NCBI GenBank assembly: GCA_030613055.1
Contig: JAUWMR010000050.1
Location: forward strand, 1-32,777
Source of the DNA: Desulfobacteraceae bacterium
GTDB taxonomy: Bacteria > Desulfobacterota > DSM-4660 > Desulfatiglandales > Desulfatiglandaceae
Length of the DNA: 32,777 nt
Reading direction: 5' to 3'
The position numbers and the translations under genes are program-made. The notes beneath the pieces were generated by a model that made no database searches, was not told the origin of the DNA, and was given only the letters and a program-made list of their open reading frames with translations. Shown piece by piece: positions 16,890-22,607 of this stretch (the first letter of the stretch is position 1; each line of letters begins with the position of its first letter).

Positions 16890-17863
16890 GCGTTACCGAT
16901 CGTAAACATGATGCTGTCCTGGTCACAGGGGGGGGCGGATATATCGGCAGACAGCTCATATGTGCCCTGACAGCGGAAAGAGATCGGGTCGAAACCATTG
17001 TAGCTGCTGATGTACGGGAGACGCCGGCCGCGGAAAAACTGGAATCTGTTGAATACATTAAAACCGATATTCGTTCTCCCGAATTGGCAGACATTTTTAA
17101 AAAATTTGGCGTGGACACCGTGGCTCACCTGGCCTCCATTGTCACACCGGGGAAGAAATCGAACAGGAAATTCGAATATTCAGTGGATGTCCTGGGCACG
17201 GAAAATGTGCTTAATGCCTGTCTTGAGGCAGATGTGGACAAGCTTATCCTGACCAGCAGCGGCGCGGCCTACGGCTACTACCCGGACAACCCGGAGTGGC
17301 TTACAGAGAAGGATGTGCTGCGCGGTAATCCCGAGGTTGCATACGCCGACCACAAACGCCTGGTTGAGGAGATGCTGGCCCGTTATCGTAAGGAGCACCC
17401 GGAACTCAGACAGCTCATTTTCCGGCCGGGCACCATTCTCGGGGCCACCGCCGACAATCAGATCACCGCCCTGTTCCAGAAGCCGTATGTGCTTGGCCTT
17501 AAAGGCGCTGCCACCCCCTTCGTGTTTATCTGGGATCAGGATGTGGTGAACTGCCTGCTGAGGGGGATTTACACAAATCTCACGGGTATCTACAACCTTG
17601 CCGGTGACGGGGTTCTGACCATGAAAGAAATCGCCGCTGTCCTGAAAAAGCCCTACCTGCCCTTGCCTGTATGGCTTGTTCGCGCCGCCCTGTGGGTGCT
17701 CAAAAGACTCCGGCTGACCCCGTACGGTCCCGAGCAGGTCAACTTTTTGCGCTACCGGCCGGTGCTCAGCAACCGGCTGCTCAAAGAGGTATTCGGTTAC
17801 ATCCCGCAAAAGACGACCCGCCAGGTCTTTGAGTACTACCTGAAGGCGATTGCCATGGATTAG
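16886..17863 (+). CDS. NAD-dependent epimerase/dehydratase (extended SDR)
   Basis: The start at ATG 16886 overlaps the transporter stop (ATGA); an upstream in-frame ATG at 16796 would lie inside the transporter gene. The protein is 325 residues. The Rossmann motif VTGGGGYIG is at about residues 12-20, followed by VAHLAS at about 78-83. The catalytic Tyr/Lys are in YADHK, and the Ser is in LTSSGAAYG. The C-terminal part is typical of the NDP-sugar epimerase-like or hydroxysteroid-dehydrogenase-like branch. The substrate is unknown; the operon suggests a small-molecule redox or epimerase step rather than LPS sugar synthesis. Confidence 0.8.
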   Translation: MSVTDRKHDAVLVTGGGGYIGRQLICALTAERDRVETIVAADVRETPAAEKLESVEYIKTDIRSPELADIFKKFGVDTVAHLASIVTPGKKSNRKFEYSVDVLGTENVLNACLEADVDKLILTSSGAAYGYYPDNPEWLTEKDVLRGNPEVAYADHKRLVEEMLARYRKEHPELRQLIFRPGTILGATADNQITALFQKPYVLGLKGAATPFVFIWDQDVVNCLLRGIYTNLTGIYNLAGDGVLTMKEIAAVLKKPYLPLPVWLVRAALWVLKRLRLTPYGPEQVNFLRYRPVLSNRLLKEVFGYIPQKTTRQVFEYYLKAIAMD

Positions 17864-17880
17864 TTTTCTGGAGGGTCGAA

Positions 17881-18696
17881 TTGGGGGCCAAGAGAGATTT
17901 CAGGGGTAAAGTCGTTGTCATCACTGGTGCCGCAGGAGGCATGGGAAGTGCGTTGAGCCGCAGATTTGGCATGGCCGGGGCGAGGCTGGGGGTGACTGAT
18001 CTGGATGCTGGCGCTGTTCAGGCATTTGCCCGGACGCTTTCATCTGAGGGTGTAGAAAGCATCGGAATAGGGCTGGATGTCACTGACGAGGACGCCTGCA
18101 ACAGGGCCATGGCCGAGGTAGTGGATCAATTCGGCGGGATCGATGTGCTCATAAACAACGCGGGAATCACGCACAGAAGCGCGTTTACTCAGACAGATGC
18201 AGGCGTCTATCGCCGGGTTATGGATGTCAATTATTTTGGGTCTTTATACTGTACCAAGGCCGCTTTAGCCCAACTTATAAAAAACCAGGGACTAATCATA
18301 GTTATAAGCTCCATCGCAGGATTTGCGCCGTTATTAGGTCGCACAGGATACTCGGCCAGCAAATATGCCCTTCACGGGCTGTTCGATTCACTCCGGGCCG
18401 AATTGAGAAGCACCGGCGTCGGTGTAACCCTTGTCTGTCCGGGCTTCACCGCCACCAACATTGAGCGAAACGCCCTCGATGGAGACGGACGTCCAACCAT
18501 GCACCCCCAGTCAAATGTGGGAAAGGTCGCTACTCCCGAAAGCGTGGCCGAGGCGGTCTTTCGGGCGGCCTGCCGGGATAAACGCCTGCTGGTATTATCT
18601 GCGGTGGGACGGTTGACACGACTCATGACCAGATGTTTTCCTGCCTTTTACGAATGGATAATGGCCTGTTCCCTGAGATCGGAATTAGAGAGGTAG
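17881..18696 (+). CDS. Short-chain dehydrogenase/reductase (classical SDR)
   Basis: This 271-residue protein starts at TTG 17881, preceded by GGAGGG (17870-17875) with 5-nt spacing; no closer ATG gives the complete cofactor motif. The classical SDR motifs are all present: TGAAGGMG (TGxxxGxG), NNAG, the catalytic Ser in ISSIAG and Tyr/Lys in YSASK, then the PGFTATN loop. The hydrophobic C-terminus (about 230-260) may associate with the membrane. It lies 17 bp after the extended SDR and is probably in the same operon. Substrate unknown. Confidence 0.85.
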   Translation: MGAKRDFRGKVVVITGAAGGMGSALSRRFGMAGARLGVTDLDAGAVQAFARTLSSEGVESIGIGLDVTDEDACNRAMAEVVDQFGGIDVLINNAGITHRSAFTQTDAGVYRRVMDVNYFGSLYCTKAALAQLIKNQGLIIVISSIAGFAPLLGRTGYSASKYALHGLFDSLRAELRSTGVGVTLVCPGFTATNIERNALDGDGRPTMHPQSNVGKVATPESVAEAVFRAACRDKRLLVLSAVGRLTRLMTRCFPAFYEWIMACSLRSELER

Positions 18697-18725
18697 AATT
18701 TTCTTTTATTCCCTTTTCCCCTGAA

Positions 18726-18741
18726 TTAGATAGAATTTACA
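18726..18741 (+). repeat. 16-bp direct repeat, left of rhlB
   Basis: TTAGATAGAATTTACA matches 15/16 with TTAGACAGAATTTACA at 20281-20296, which overlaps the rhlB stop codon. The two copies bracket the helicase gene in the same orientation. They could be remnants of a dispersed repeat or the edges of an insertion. Confidence 0.5.
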
Positions 18742-18760
18742 GGATAAACATGATAAAATC

Positions 18761-18787
18761 CAGCAATTTTCTAATCGGAAATTGCTG
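18761..18787. other. Hairpin in the rhlB leader
   Basis: CAGCAATTT (18761-18769) and AAATTGCTG (18779-18787) form a perfect 9-bp stem with a 9-nt loop, 26 nt before the rhlB Shine-Dalgarno sequence. No T-run follows on either strand, so a regulatory leader hairpin is more likely than a terminator. The 127-bp gap holds nothing else convincing beyond a weak -10-like TAAAAT at 18754-18759. Confidence 0.4.
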
Positions 18788-18812
18788 ATATAAATTGGTA
18801 AACCGAAAACAA

Positions 18813-18829
18813 AAGGAGAAACAATTCTG
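18813..18829 (+). promoter_or_regulatory. Strong Shine-Dalgarno ahead of a non-canonical start codon
   Basis: AAGGAG (18813-18818) is 5 nt before ATT (18824-18826) and 8 nt before CTG (18827-18829). Both codons are in frame with the helicase, and no ATG, GTG or TTG occurs in frame between the upstream stop (TAA 18791-18793) and GTG 18965. Confidence 0.55.
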
Positions 18830-20284
18830 AAAAAAATTCCCCTGAAAGGAAAAACGTCTACCGCGGAACCCAAGCCCGGGCCGTCTCGTCCTGATCAGAA
18901 AAGCAGTTACACCCACAGGCGTTCCTCTCGAAAAAAAGGAAAGAAAGGCATCAGGATCGATGATGTGGCGACAGTGTCTGGCGGCACGGCACTGGAAGAG
19001 AGATGGAATGTTTCACAGTTCAAGGTCCCGCCGACCGAGGGAAAAACCCGGTTTCACGATTTCGATCTTCCGGCCCCGCTGCTTCATGCCATCTGGGATC
19101 TCGGCTTTGAGTATTGTACACCAATCCAGGCTGAAATCCTTCCCAGTAGCCTGTCCGGCAAGGACGCGAACGGCCGGGCCCAGACCGGTACTGGAAAGAC
19201 GGCAGCCTTTTTGATCACCGTCATCACCCGGATACTGCTAAACCCTATCCAGGAAAAAAGAAAACCAGGCACCCCCCGAATCCTGATCATCGCCCCCACC
19301 CGGGAGCTGGTGCTCCAGATCTCCGAGGAAGCTCGCCAGCTCTCCAAGTACTGTGCCCTGAAGATCGTTTCCGTGTTCGGGGGCATGGATTACGTAAAGC
19401 AGAGAGAGCAGTTAGCCTCAGGTCCGGTCGATATCATCGTAGCTACGCCCGGAAGGTTGCTCGACTTTCAGCGGCGCCGTGATATTAACCTGAAAAAGAC
19501 CGAAGTGCTGATCCTCGACGAAGCTGACCGGATGCTTGACATGGGTTTTATCCCGGATGTCCGAAAGATCATCTACAGCACGCCGGCAAAAGAGAAGCGC
19601 CAGACGTTACTCTTTGGCGCGACGCTGACCGGGGGGATACGCCGTCTTGCCTCCCAATGGACCCACAACCCGGTAACCGTTGATATTGAACCGGAACAGG
19701 TCGCGGTCGAAACCGTGGAGCAGATCGTCTACATCGTGACCGCCGACGAAAAATTCGGACTGCTGTTCAACATCATCGATCAACAGAACCTGGATCGGGT
19801 TATGGTTTTTTGCAACAGGCGCGACGAAGTGAGACGGCTCGCGGAGATGCTGACCCGCCATGGGATCAACTGCTCTGTGCTCTCAGGTGAAATTCCTCAA
19901 AAAAAACGGATTCGCCGTCTTGAGGAATTCAAGAACGGAAAGATTCGGGTCCTGGTCGCAACGGATGTGGCCGGACGCGGTATTCACGTTGAGGGTATGG
20001 ACCATATCATCAATTTTACATTGCCGCATGATCCGGAAGATTACGTGCACCGGATCGGGCGTACCGGCAGGGCCGGCGCGGCCGGCACCTCGATCAGCTT
20101 CGCAGATGAAAATGACGCATTCTACATTCCAGCCATCGAGGAGTTCATCGACCGGAAGCTGAACAGCATTGAGCCAAAGGAAAACTGGCTCATCATGCCA
20201 AAGCCTGTCCTTGCAAGGAAAATGCACAGATCCCGCCGCGGAAGGAAACCCGTGCCAAGGGGGAAAACCAAGATTTTTAGTTAG
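18824..20284 (+). CDS. rhlB: DEAD-box ATP-dependent RNA helicase, RhlB-like, with ATT/CTG start
   Basis: The core (from about 19040) closely follows proteobacterial Rhl[11 protein letters not shown], the Q motif YCTPIQAE, Walker [23 protein letters not shown] in [10 protein letters not shown], and [10 protein letters not shown]. Motif III is GAT (19616-19624) instead of SAT. RhlB-type helicases remodel RNA and often work with RNase E or PNPase. Start choice: the first ordinary in-frame start is GTG 18965, with only a weak AGGA. The frame stays open upstream to a strong SD 5 nt before ATT 18824, adding 47 basic residues that begin (M)[17 protein letters not shown]. Known RhlB proteins also start with a short Leu-Lys-rich basic tail. 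The total is 486 residues with ATT, or 439 from GTG. Confidence 0.85.
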   Translation: MLKKIPLKGKTSTAEPKPGPSRPDQKSSYTHRRSSRKKGKKGIRIDDVATVSGGTALEERWNVSQFKVPPTEGKTRFHDFDLPAPLLHAIWDLGFEYCTPIQAEILPSSLSGKDANGRAQTGTGKTAAFLITVITRILLNPIQEKRKPGTPRILIIAPTRELVLQISEEARQLSKYCALKIVSVFGGMDYVKQREQLASGPVDIIVATPGRLLDFQRRRDINLKKTEVLILDEADRMLDMGFIPDVRKIIYSTPAKEKRQTLLFGATLTGGIRRLASQWTHNPVTVDIEPEQVAVETVEQIVYIVTADEKFGLLFNIIDQQNLDRVMVFCNRRDEVRRLAEMLTRHGINCSVLSGEIPQKKRIRRLEEFKNGKIRVLVATDVAGRGIHVEGMDHIINFTLPHDPEDYVHRIGRTGRAGAAGTSISFADENDAFYIPAIEEFIDRKLNSIEPKENWLIMPKPVLARKMHRSRRGRKPVPRGKTKIFS

Positions 20285-20296
20285 ACAGAATTTACA
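20281..20296 (+). repeat. 16-bp direct repeat, right of rhlB
   Basis: This second copy of the TTAGAYAGAATTTACA repeat overlaps the rhlB stop codon. The PIN-domain fragment begins 2 nt after it. Confidence 0.5.
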
Positions 20297-20297
20297 T

Positions 20298-20402
20298 CTG
20301 GATGAAAACTGCCCGTTAATAACCGCTGATCGTAAGTTCCACCGCATCTTTTCAAAAACAGAATTAGCTGACTACCTATTGTGGATCGAAGAAGCCCTAT
20401 AA
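20298..20402 (+). pseudogene. C-terminal remnant of a PIN-domain (VapC-like) toxin gene
   Basis: The frame reads LDENCPLITADRKFHRIFSKT and on to WIEEAL, then TAA at 20400-20402. PLITADRKF is the characteristic C-terminal segment of PIN nucleases, holding the fourth acidic residue. Upstream, the frame continues only into the 3' end of rhlB in the wrong frame, so the N-terminal two thirds of the toxin are missing and there is no start or antitoxin. It is a truncated leftover and probably untranslated. Confidence 0.6.
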
Positions 20403-20405
20403 AGA

Positions 20406-20497
20406 AACACCCACGGTACCCCAAATAAAGGGTGTTGGAATTCGGGCAATGGCGCTGTGCCTGGGGCTATTATTGCCATATCCCGACATGGTCGGGA
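20406..20497. other. Cluster of three hairpins between convergent genes
   Basis: Three perfect inverted pairs lie between the PIN remnant and hicB: AACACCC/GGGTGTT (20406-20412, 20430-20436), GGCAAT/ATTGCC (20445-20450, 20472-20477) and TCCCGAC/GTCGGGA (20481-20487, 20491-20497, 3-nt loop). None has a clear T-tract. The last could slow polymerase arriving from either side, but I do not call it an intrinsic terminator. Confidence 0.35.
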
Positions 20498-20507
20498 TCC
20501 GCAGACT

Positions 20508-20840
20508 TTATGTGCGGGCTAACTTCGCGCCAGCAAGCTTGTTCAGGCTTACACCTGATTCTGCCGCCTGAAGTGCTAAATCCCTGTGAACTTCAGGGGG
20601 AACACGAACAATAAATTTTCCACTATATTGTTTACAGGATATAGGCTGAGGGATTTCGTCTCCGTCCTCTTTGAAAATTTCTACAGACTCTGCAACAACC
20701 TTCCGGATACCCTTTAAGGCCGCCTCAGGAGCGCTGGCTAGCCAGCTAAGGCTCGGGAACTCAGCGCAAAGTCCCACATATTCCTTGTCATCCGCAGACC
20801 ATATGACCCTGTACGCATATCTATCATTTTTCAAAGCCAC
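20508..20840 (-). CDS. hicB: HicB-family antitoxin
   Basis: This 110-residue protein has the HicB layout. A partial RNase-H-like fold lies at about residues 8-60 (YRVIWSADDKEYVGLCAEFPSLSW, then APEAALKGIRKVVAE). A ribbon-helix-helix-type DNA-binding tail follows at about 72-108 (GKFIVRVPPEVHRDLALQAAESGVSLN). It neutralises HicA, encoded 15 nt upstream on the same strand, and probably represses the operon through its C-terminal domain. The order toxin-then-antitoxin is normal for hicAB. Confidence 0.85.
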   Translation of the reverse strand: MALKNDRYAYRVIWSADDKEYVGLCAEFPSLSWLASAPEAALKGIRKVVAESVEIFKEDGDEIPQPISCKQYSGKFIVRVPPEVHRDLALQAAESGVSLNKLAGAKLART

Positions 20841-20855
20841 TTCTCTTCCTCCCTG

Positions 20856-21098
20856 TTACTCTTCCCTTTGATCGATGGCATGCAATACTTGCCTGACCTG
20901 ATAATCTTTGGCTTTCCCTTTGAAGTTTTGAATGTTTATTATCGGAGGAGAAATCCAAGGTGCTTTATAAATCCTATGGCTTGTACCCCGACTCCGCACT
21001 TTTCCGAAATAGAAATCACAAACCCTGGATAGCTCGCTAAATCTTATCCCATTAGGGTTCTGTCTCATATTCTCAACTATACTGTCAATATCTGCCAT
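20856..21098 (-). CDS. hicA: HicA-family mRNA interferase toxin
   Basis: This 80-residue protein has the HicA double-stranded-RNA-binding-like fold signature: FSELSRVCDFYFGKVRSRGTSHRIYK, then INIQNFKGKAKDYQVRQVL. The histidine in GTSHRIYK is the expected catalytic residue. HicA cleaves mRNA when free of HicB. No Shine-Dalgarno sequence precedes the ATG, and the predicted promoter places the transcript start almost at the start codon, so a leaderless mRNA is possible. Confidence 0.85.
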   Translation of the reverse strand: MADIDSIVENMRQNPNGIRFSELSRVCDFYFGKVRSRGTSHRIYKAPWISPPIINIQNFKGKAKDYQVRQVLHAIDQREE

Positions 21099-21105
21099 AG
21101 CTTAA

Positions 21106-21133
21106 ATAATATCACATAAGATACTACTGTCAA
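21106..21133 (-). promoter_or_regulatory. hicAB promoter, nearly leaderless
   Basis: On the minus strand, TTGACA (complement of 21128-21133) and TATTAT (complement of 21106-21111) are 16 nt apart. Transcription should start within about a nucleotide or two of the hicA ATG (21098). TATC and GATA half-sites between the boxes might bind HicB, but they are short. Confidence 0.55.
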
Positions 21134-21314
21134 AGAAAAACCACATCGTAGAGGAACTCAAAGTGGTTTCTCAGTCAAAGGCTTGTCCTCGGCCAGGATC
21201 AGGGAATGGACAATACGTGAAGCAATGAAAATAGTCCGAACCGGACACGAACAGCATCCGGATATGGGTGGCCAATTTCAATTGGACTTTTCCTACAGAC
21301 TCATTAGCCGTTGA
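21120..21314 (+). other. Unrecognised short open frame, possible gene remnant
   Basis: A 64-codon frame runs from just after a TAA (21117-21119) to TGA at 21312-21314. Its second half (IREWTIREAMKIVRTG, then HPDMGGQFQLDFSYRLIS) has a protein-like composition. The only starts are TTG 21183, without an SD, and an internal ATG. I do not recognise the sequence. It occupies most of the 263-bp hicA-vapB gap and overlaps the promoters on both sides, so it is probably a fragment of a lost gene rather than a working one. Confidence 0.25.
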
Positions 21315-21355
21315 CATACATCCGATTGTGTGACATGTTGTGTGCGTAAAGGAGG
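21311..21355 (+). promoter_or_regulatory. vapBC control region with direct repeats
   Basis: A TTGACA (21311-21316) is followed 17 nt on by a poor -10 (CATGTT). Two TTGTGTG repeats (21326-21332 and 21338-21344, 12 nt apart) lie between it and a strong AAGGAGG (21349-21355) placed 6 nt before the vapB ATG. The repeats are candidate VapB or VapBC binding sites (inference). Confidence 0.4.
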
Positions 21356-21361
21356 TGTGGT

Positions 21362-21559
21362 ATGCCCACTAACCTATCTATAGATCAGGAATTATTACAA
21401 AAAGCATTAGAAATAAGCGGGCTAAGAACTAAAAAAGATACAGTTAACTTAGCTCTAAAAGAATTAATTAATAGACACAAGCAATTGGAAATAATAAGTC
21501 TTTTCGGAAAGATGGACCCAGATCCTGACTATGATTACAAAAAAGGAAGAAGTAGGTGA
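21362..21559 (+). CDS. vapB: VapB-type antitoxin
   Basis: This 65-residue protein begins MPTNLSIDQELLQKALEISG, then TKKDTVNLALKELINRHKQ, the ribbon-helix-helix-like DNA-binding part of the VapB (DUF2191-like) family. The acidic, proline-containing tail (MDPDPDYDYKKGRSR) is the expected toxin-wrapping segment. The stop overlaps the vapC start (GTGA). It should inhibit VapC and autorepress the pair. Confidence 0.85.
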   Translation: MPTNLSIDQELLQKALEISGLRTKKDTVNLALKELINRHKQLEIISLFGKMDPDPDYDYKKGRSR

Positions 21560-21954
21560 AAGTTCTTGTTGATACTCCCATTTGGTCTTATGCTTTACGC
21601 GCCCGCAATAATGAATATCAATATGAGATAGATCAACTTAAGTCTCTTATCAGAGACCAAAGGGCTCTCATCATTGGCCCTATTCGCCAAGAAATTTTAT
21701 CTGGTTATAGTGATCTACGCAAATTTAGAATACTAAAAGAAAAACTCTCCTTTTTTGAAAACACTCCCATTCAAGATATTGATTATGAATTGGCTGCCGA
21801 GTTATCCAACCAGTGTAGGAAAAAAGGAGTTCAAGGCTCTCATATTGATTTCCTTATATGTGCTGTTGCAAAAAGAATTGAGGTTCCGATCTTTACCACA
21901 GATAATGATTTCCCCGCTTACCAGAAGATTATTTCGATAAAACTCTATGAGTGA
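21556..21954 (+). CDS. vapC: VapC-type PIN-domain ribonuclease toxin
   Basis: This 132-residue PIN domain starts at GTG 21556, overlapping the vapB stop. The conserved acidic residues are visible: Asp6 (VLVDTPIW), Glu46 (RQEILSG), Asp98 (HIDFLICAVA) and Asp116 (FTTDNDF). Free VapC cleaves RNA, in known cases often tRNA or rRNA. The gene is intact, unlike the PIN remnant at 20298-20402. Its codon use is A+T-richer than the metabolic genes to the left, in keeping with transfer. Confidence 0.88.
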   Translation: MKVLVDTPIWSYALRARNNEYQYEIDQLKSLIRDQRALIIGPIRQEILSGYSDLRKFRILKEKLSFFENTPIQDIDYELAAELSNQCRKKGVQGSHIDFLICAVAKRIEVPIFTTDNDFPAYQKIISIKLYE

Positions 21955-22076
21955 TGGCCAGCTAACATCGTAATTCATCAGACGGGGAATACCATAGCGA
22001 TCAGGGTTTTACATTTTCAACATATGATATAAATTTTTCCTTCCTACCCTCTAATGCCCGGTGGTGATTGCGTCGT

Positions 22077-22082
22077 TATAAT
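22077..22082 (+). promoter_or_regulatory. TATAAT -10 box
   Basis: A perfect TATAAT lies about 59 nt before the small cysteine-protein gene. There is no good -35 at 16-18 nt, so it is only a candidate. Nothing else was recognised in the 186-bp vapC-to-22141 gap. Confidence 0.3.
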
Positions 22083-22140
22083 AGGAAAAAAAGGCAGATG
22101 TTGTAAAATTTTTGTCAAAGGATATAACAGGTGAAATTAA

Positions 22141-22485
22141 ATGAAATTAAAAAGGAAAAAACCAAAAATCAAACAAGTCATGTCCACTTGTTCTTGGTGT
22201 GGCTTAAAGATAAGGAATGAAGGGCCAATTTATGCATTGGGGTGTAAAAAGCGACCTGAAGTTGACATCTCAAAGTATGAAAGCAAAGCTATGCCGATAA
22301 AGATATCTACCATAGACAAAACAATATGGTGTATAGTCCCTCCCGCCGATTCTGATGCACGAAAGGAGGGTAATGATTTTATGTTTACATTATGCTCGGA
22401 AGAATGCGGAAATCAACTTAAAGAAACATTGGATACTGAAAAAGAACTTGGTGAATTGATTCTTTCTGCAAAGCATATCTGTTGA
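22141..22485 (+). CDS. Hypothetical small protein with zinc-finger-like cysteine pairs
   Basis: I do not recognise this 114-residue protein. It starts with a very basic stretch (MKLKRKKPKIKQ) and has CSWCGLKI at residues 17-24 and LCSEECG near residues 83-89. That is a CxxC...CxxxC pattern that could bind one zinc. The middle part (PIKISTIDKTIWCIVPPADSD) has no known motif. A weak AAAGGA lies about 20 nt upstream and AACAGG about 10 nt upstream. It sits between vapBC and hsdR and has A+T-rich codons, so it belongs to the accessory block. A DNA- or RNA-associated role is possible but unsupported. Confidence 0.55.
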   Translation: MKLKRKKPKIKQVMSTCSWCGLKIRNEGPIYALGCKKRPEVDISKYESKAMPIKISTIDKTIWCIVPPADSDARKEGNDFMFTLCSEECGNQLKETLDTEKELGELILSAKHIC

Positions 22486-22521
22486 TGCTGAAAAATTATA
22501 ACAACACGCTGAGAAATAAAG

Positions 22522-22538
22522 GGGTCACCCGTTGACCC
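22522..22538. other. Hairpin upstream of hsdR
   Basis: GGGTCA (22522-22527) pairs with TGACCC (22533-22538). A longer imperfect pairing, CCGTTGAC with GTCAACGG, also spans 22529-22570. These lie in the 122-bp gap before hsdR and could form alternative structures in its leader or end the upstream transcript. No T-tract is present. Confidence 0.35.
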
Positions 22539-22607
22539 TCTCGTGCAGTAAATTAACAAGAGTCAACGGCAGACTTGCCCCCTACTAATTTAAAAGGTCT
22601 CTTCACT

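Noticed and set aside
17180-17809. 209-codon minus-strand ORF opposite the extended SDR gene
   Set aside because: The plus strand holds a complete SDR with its motifs and an operon overlap; the antisense frame has no ribosome binding site or known domain.
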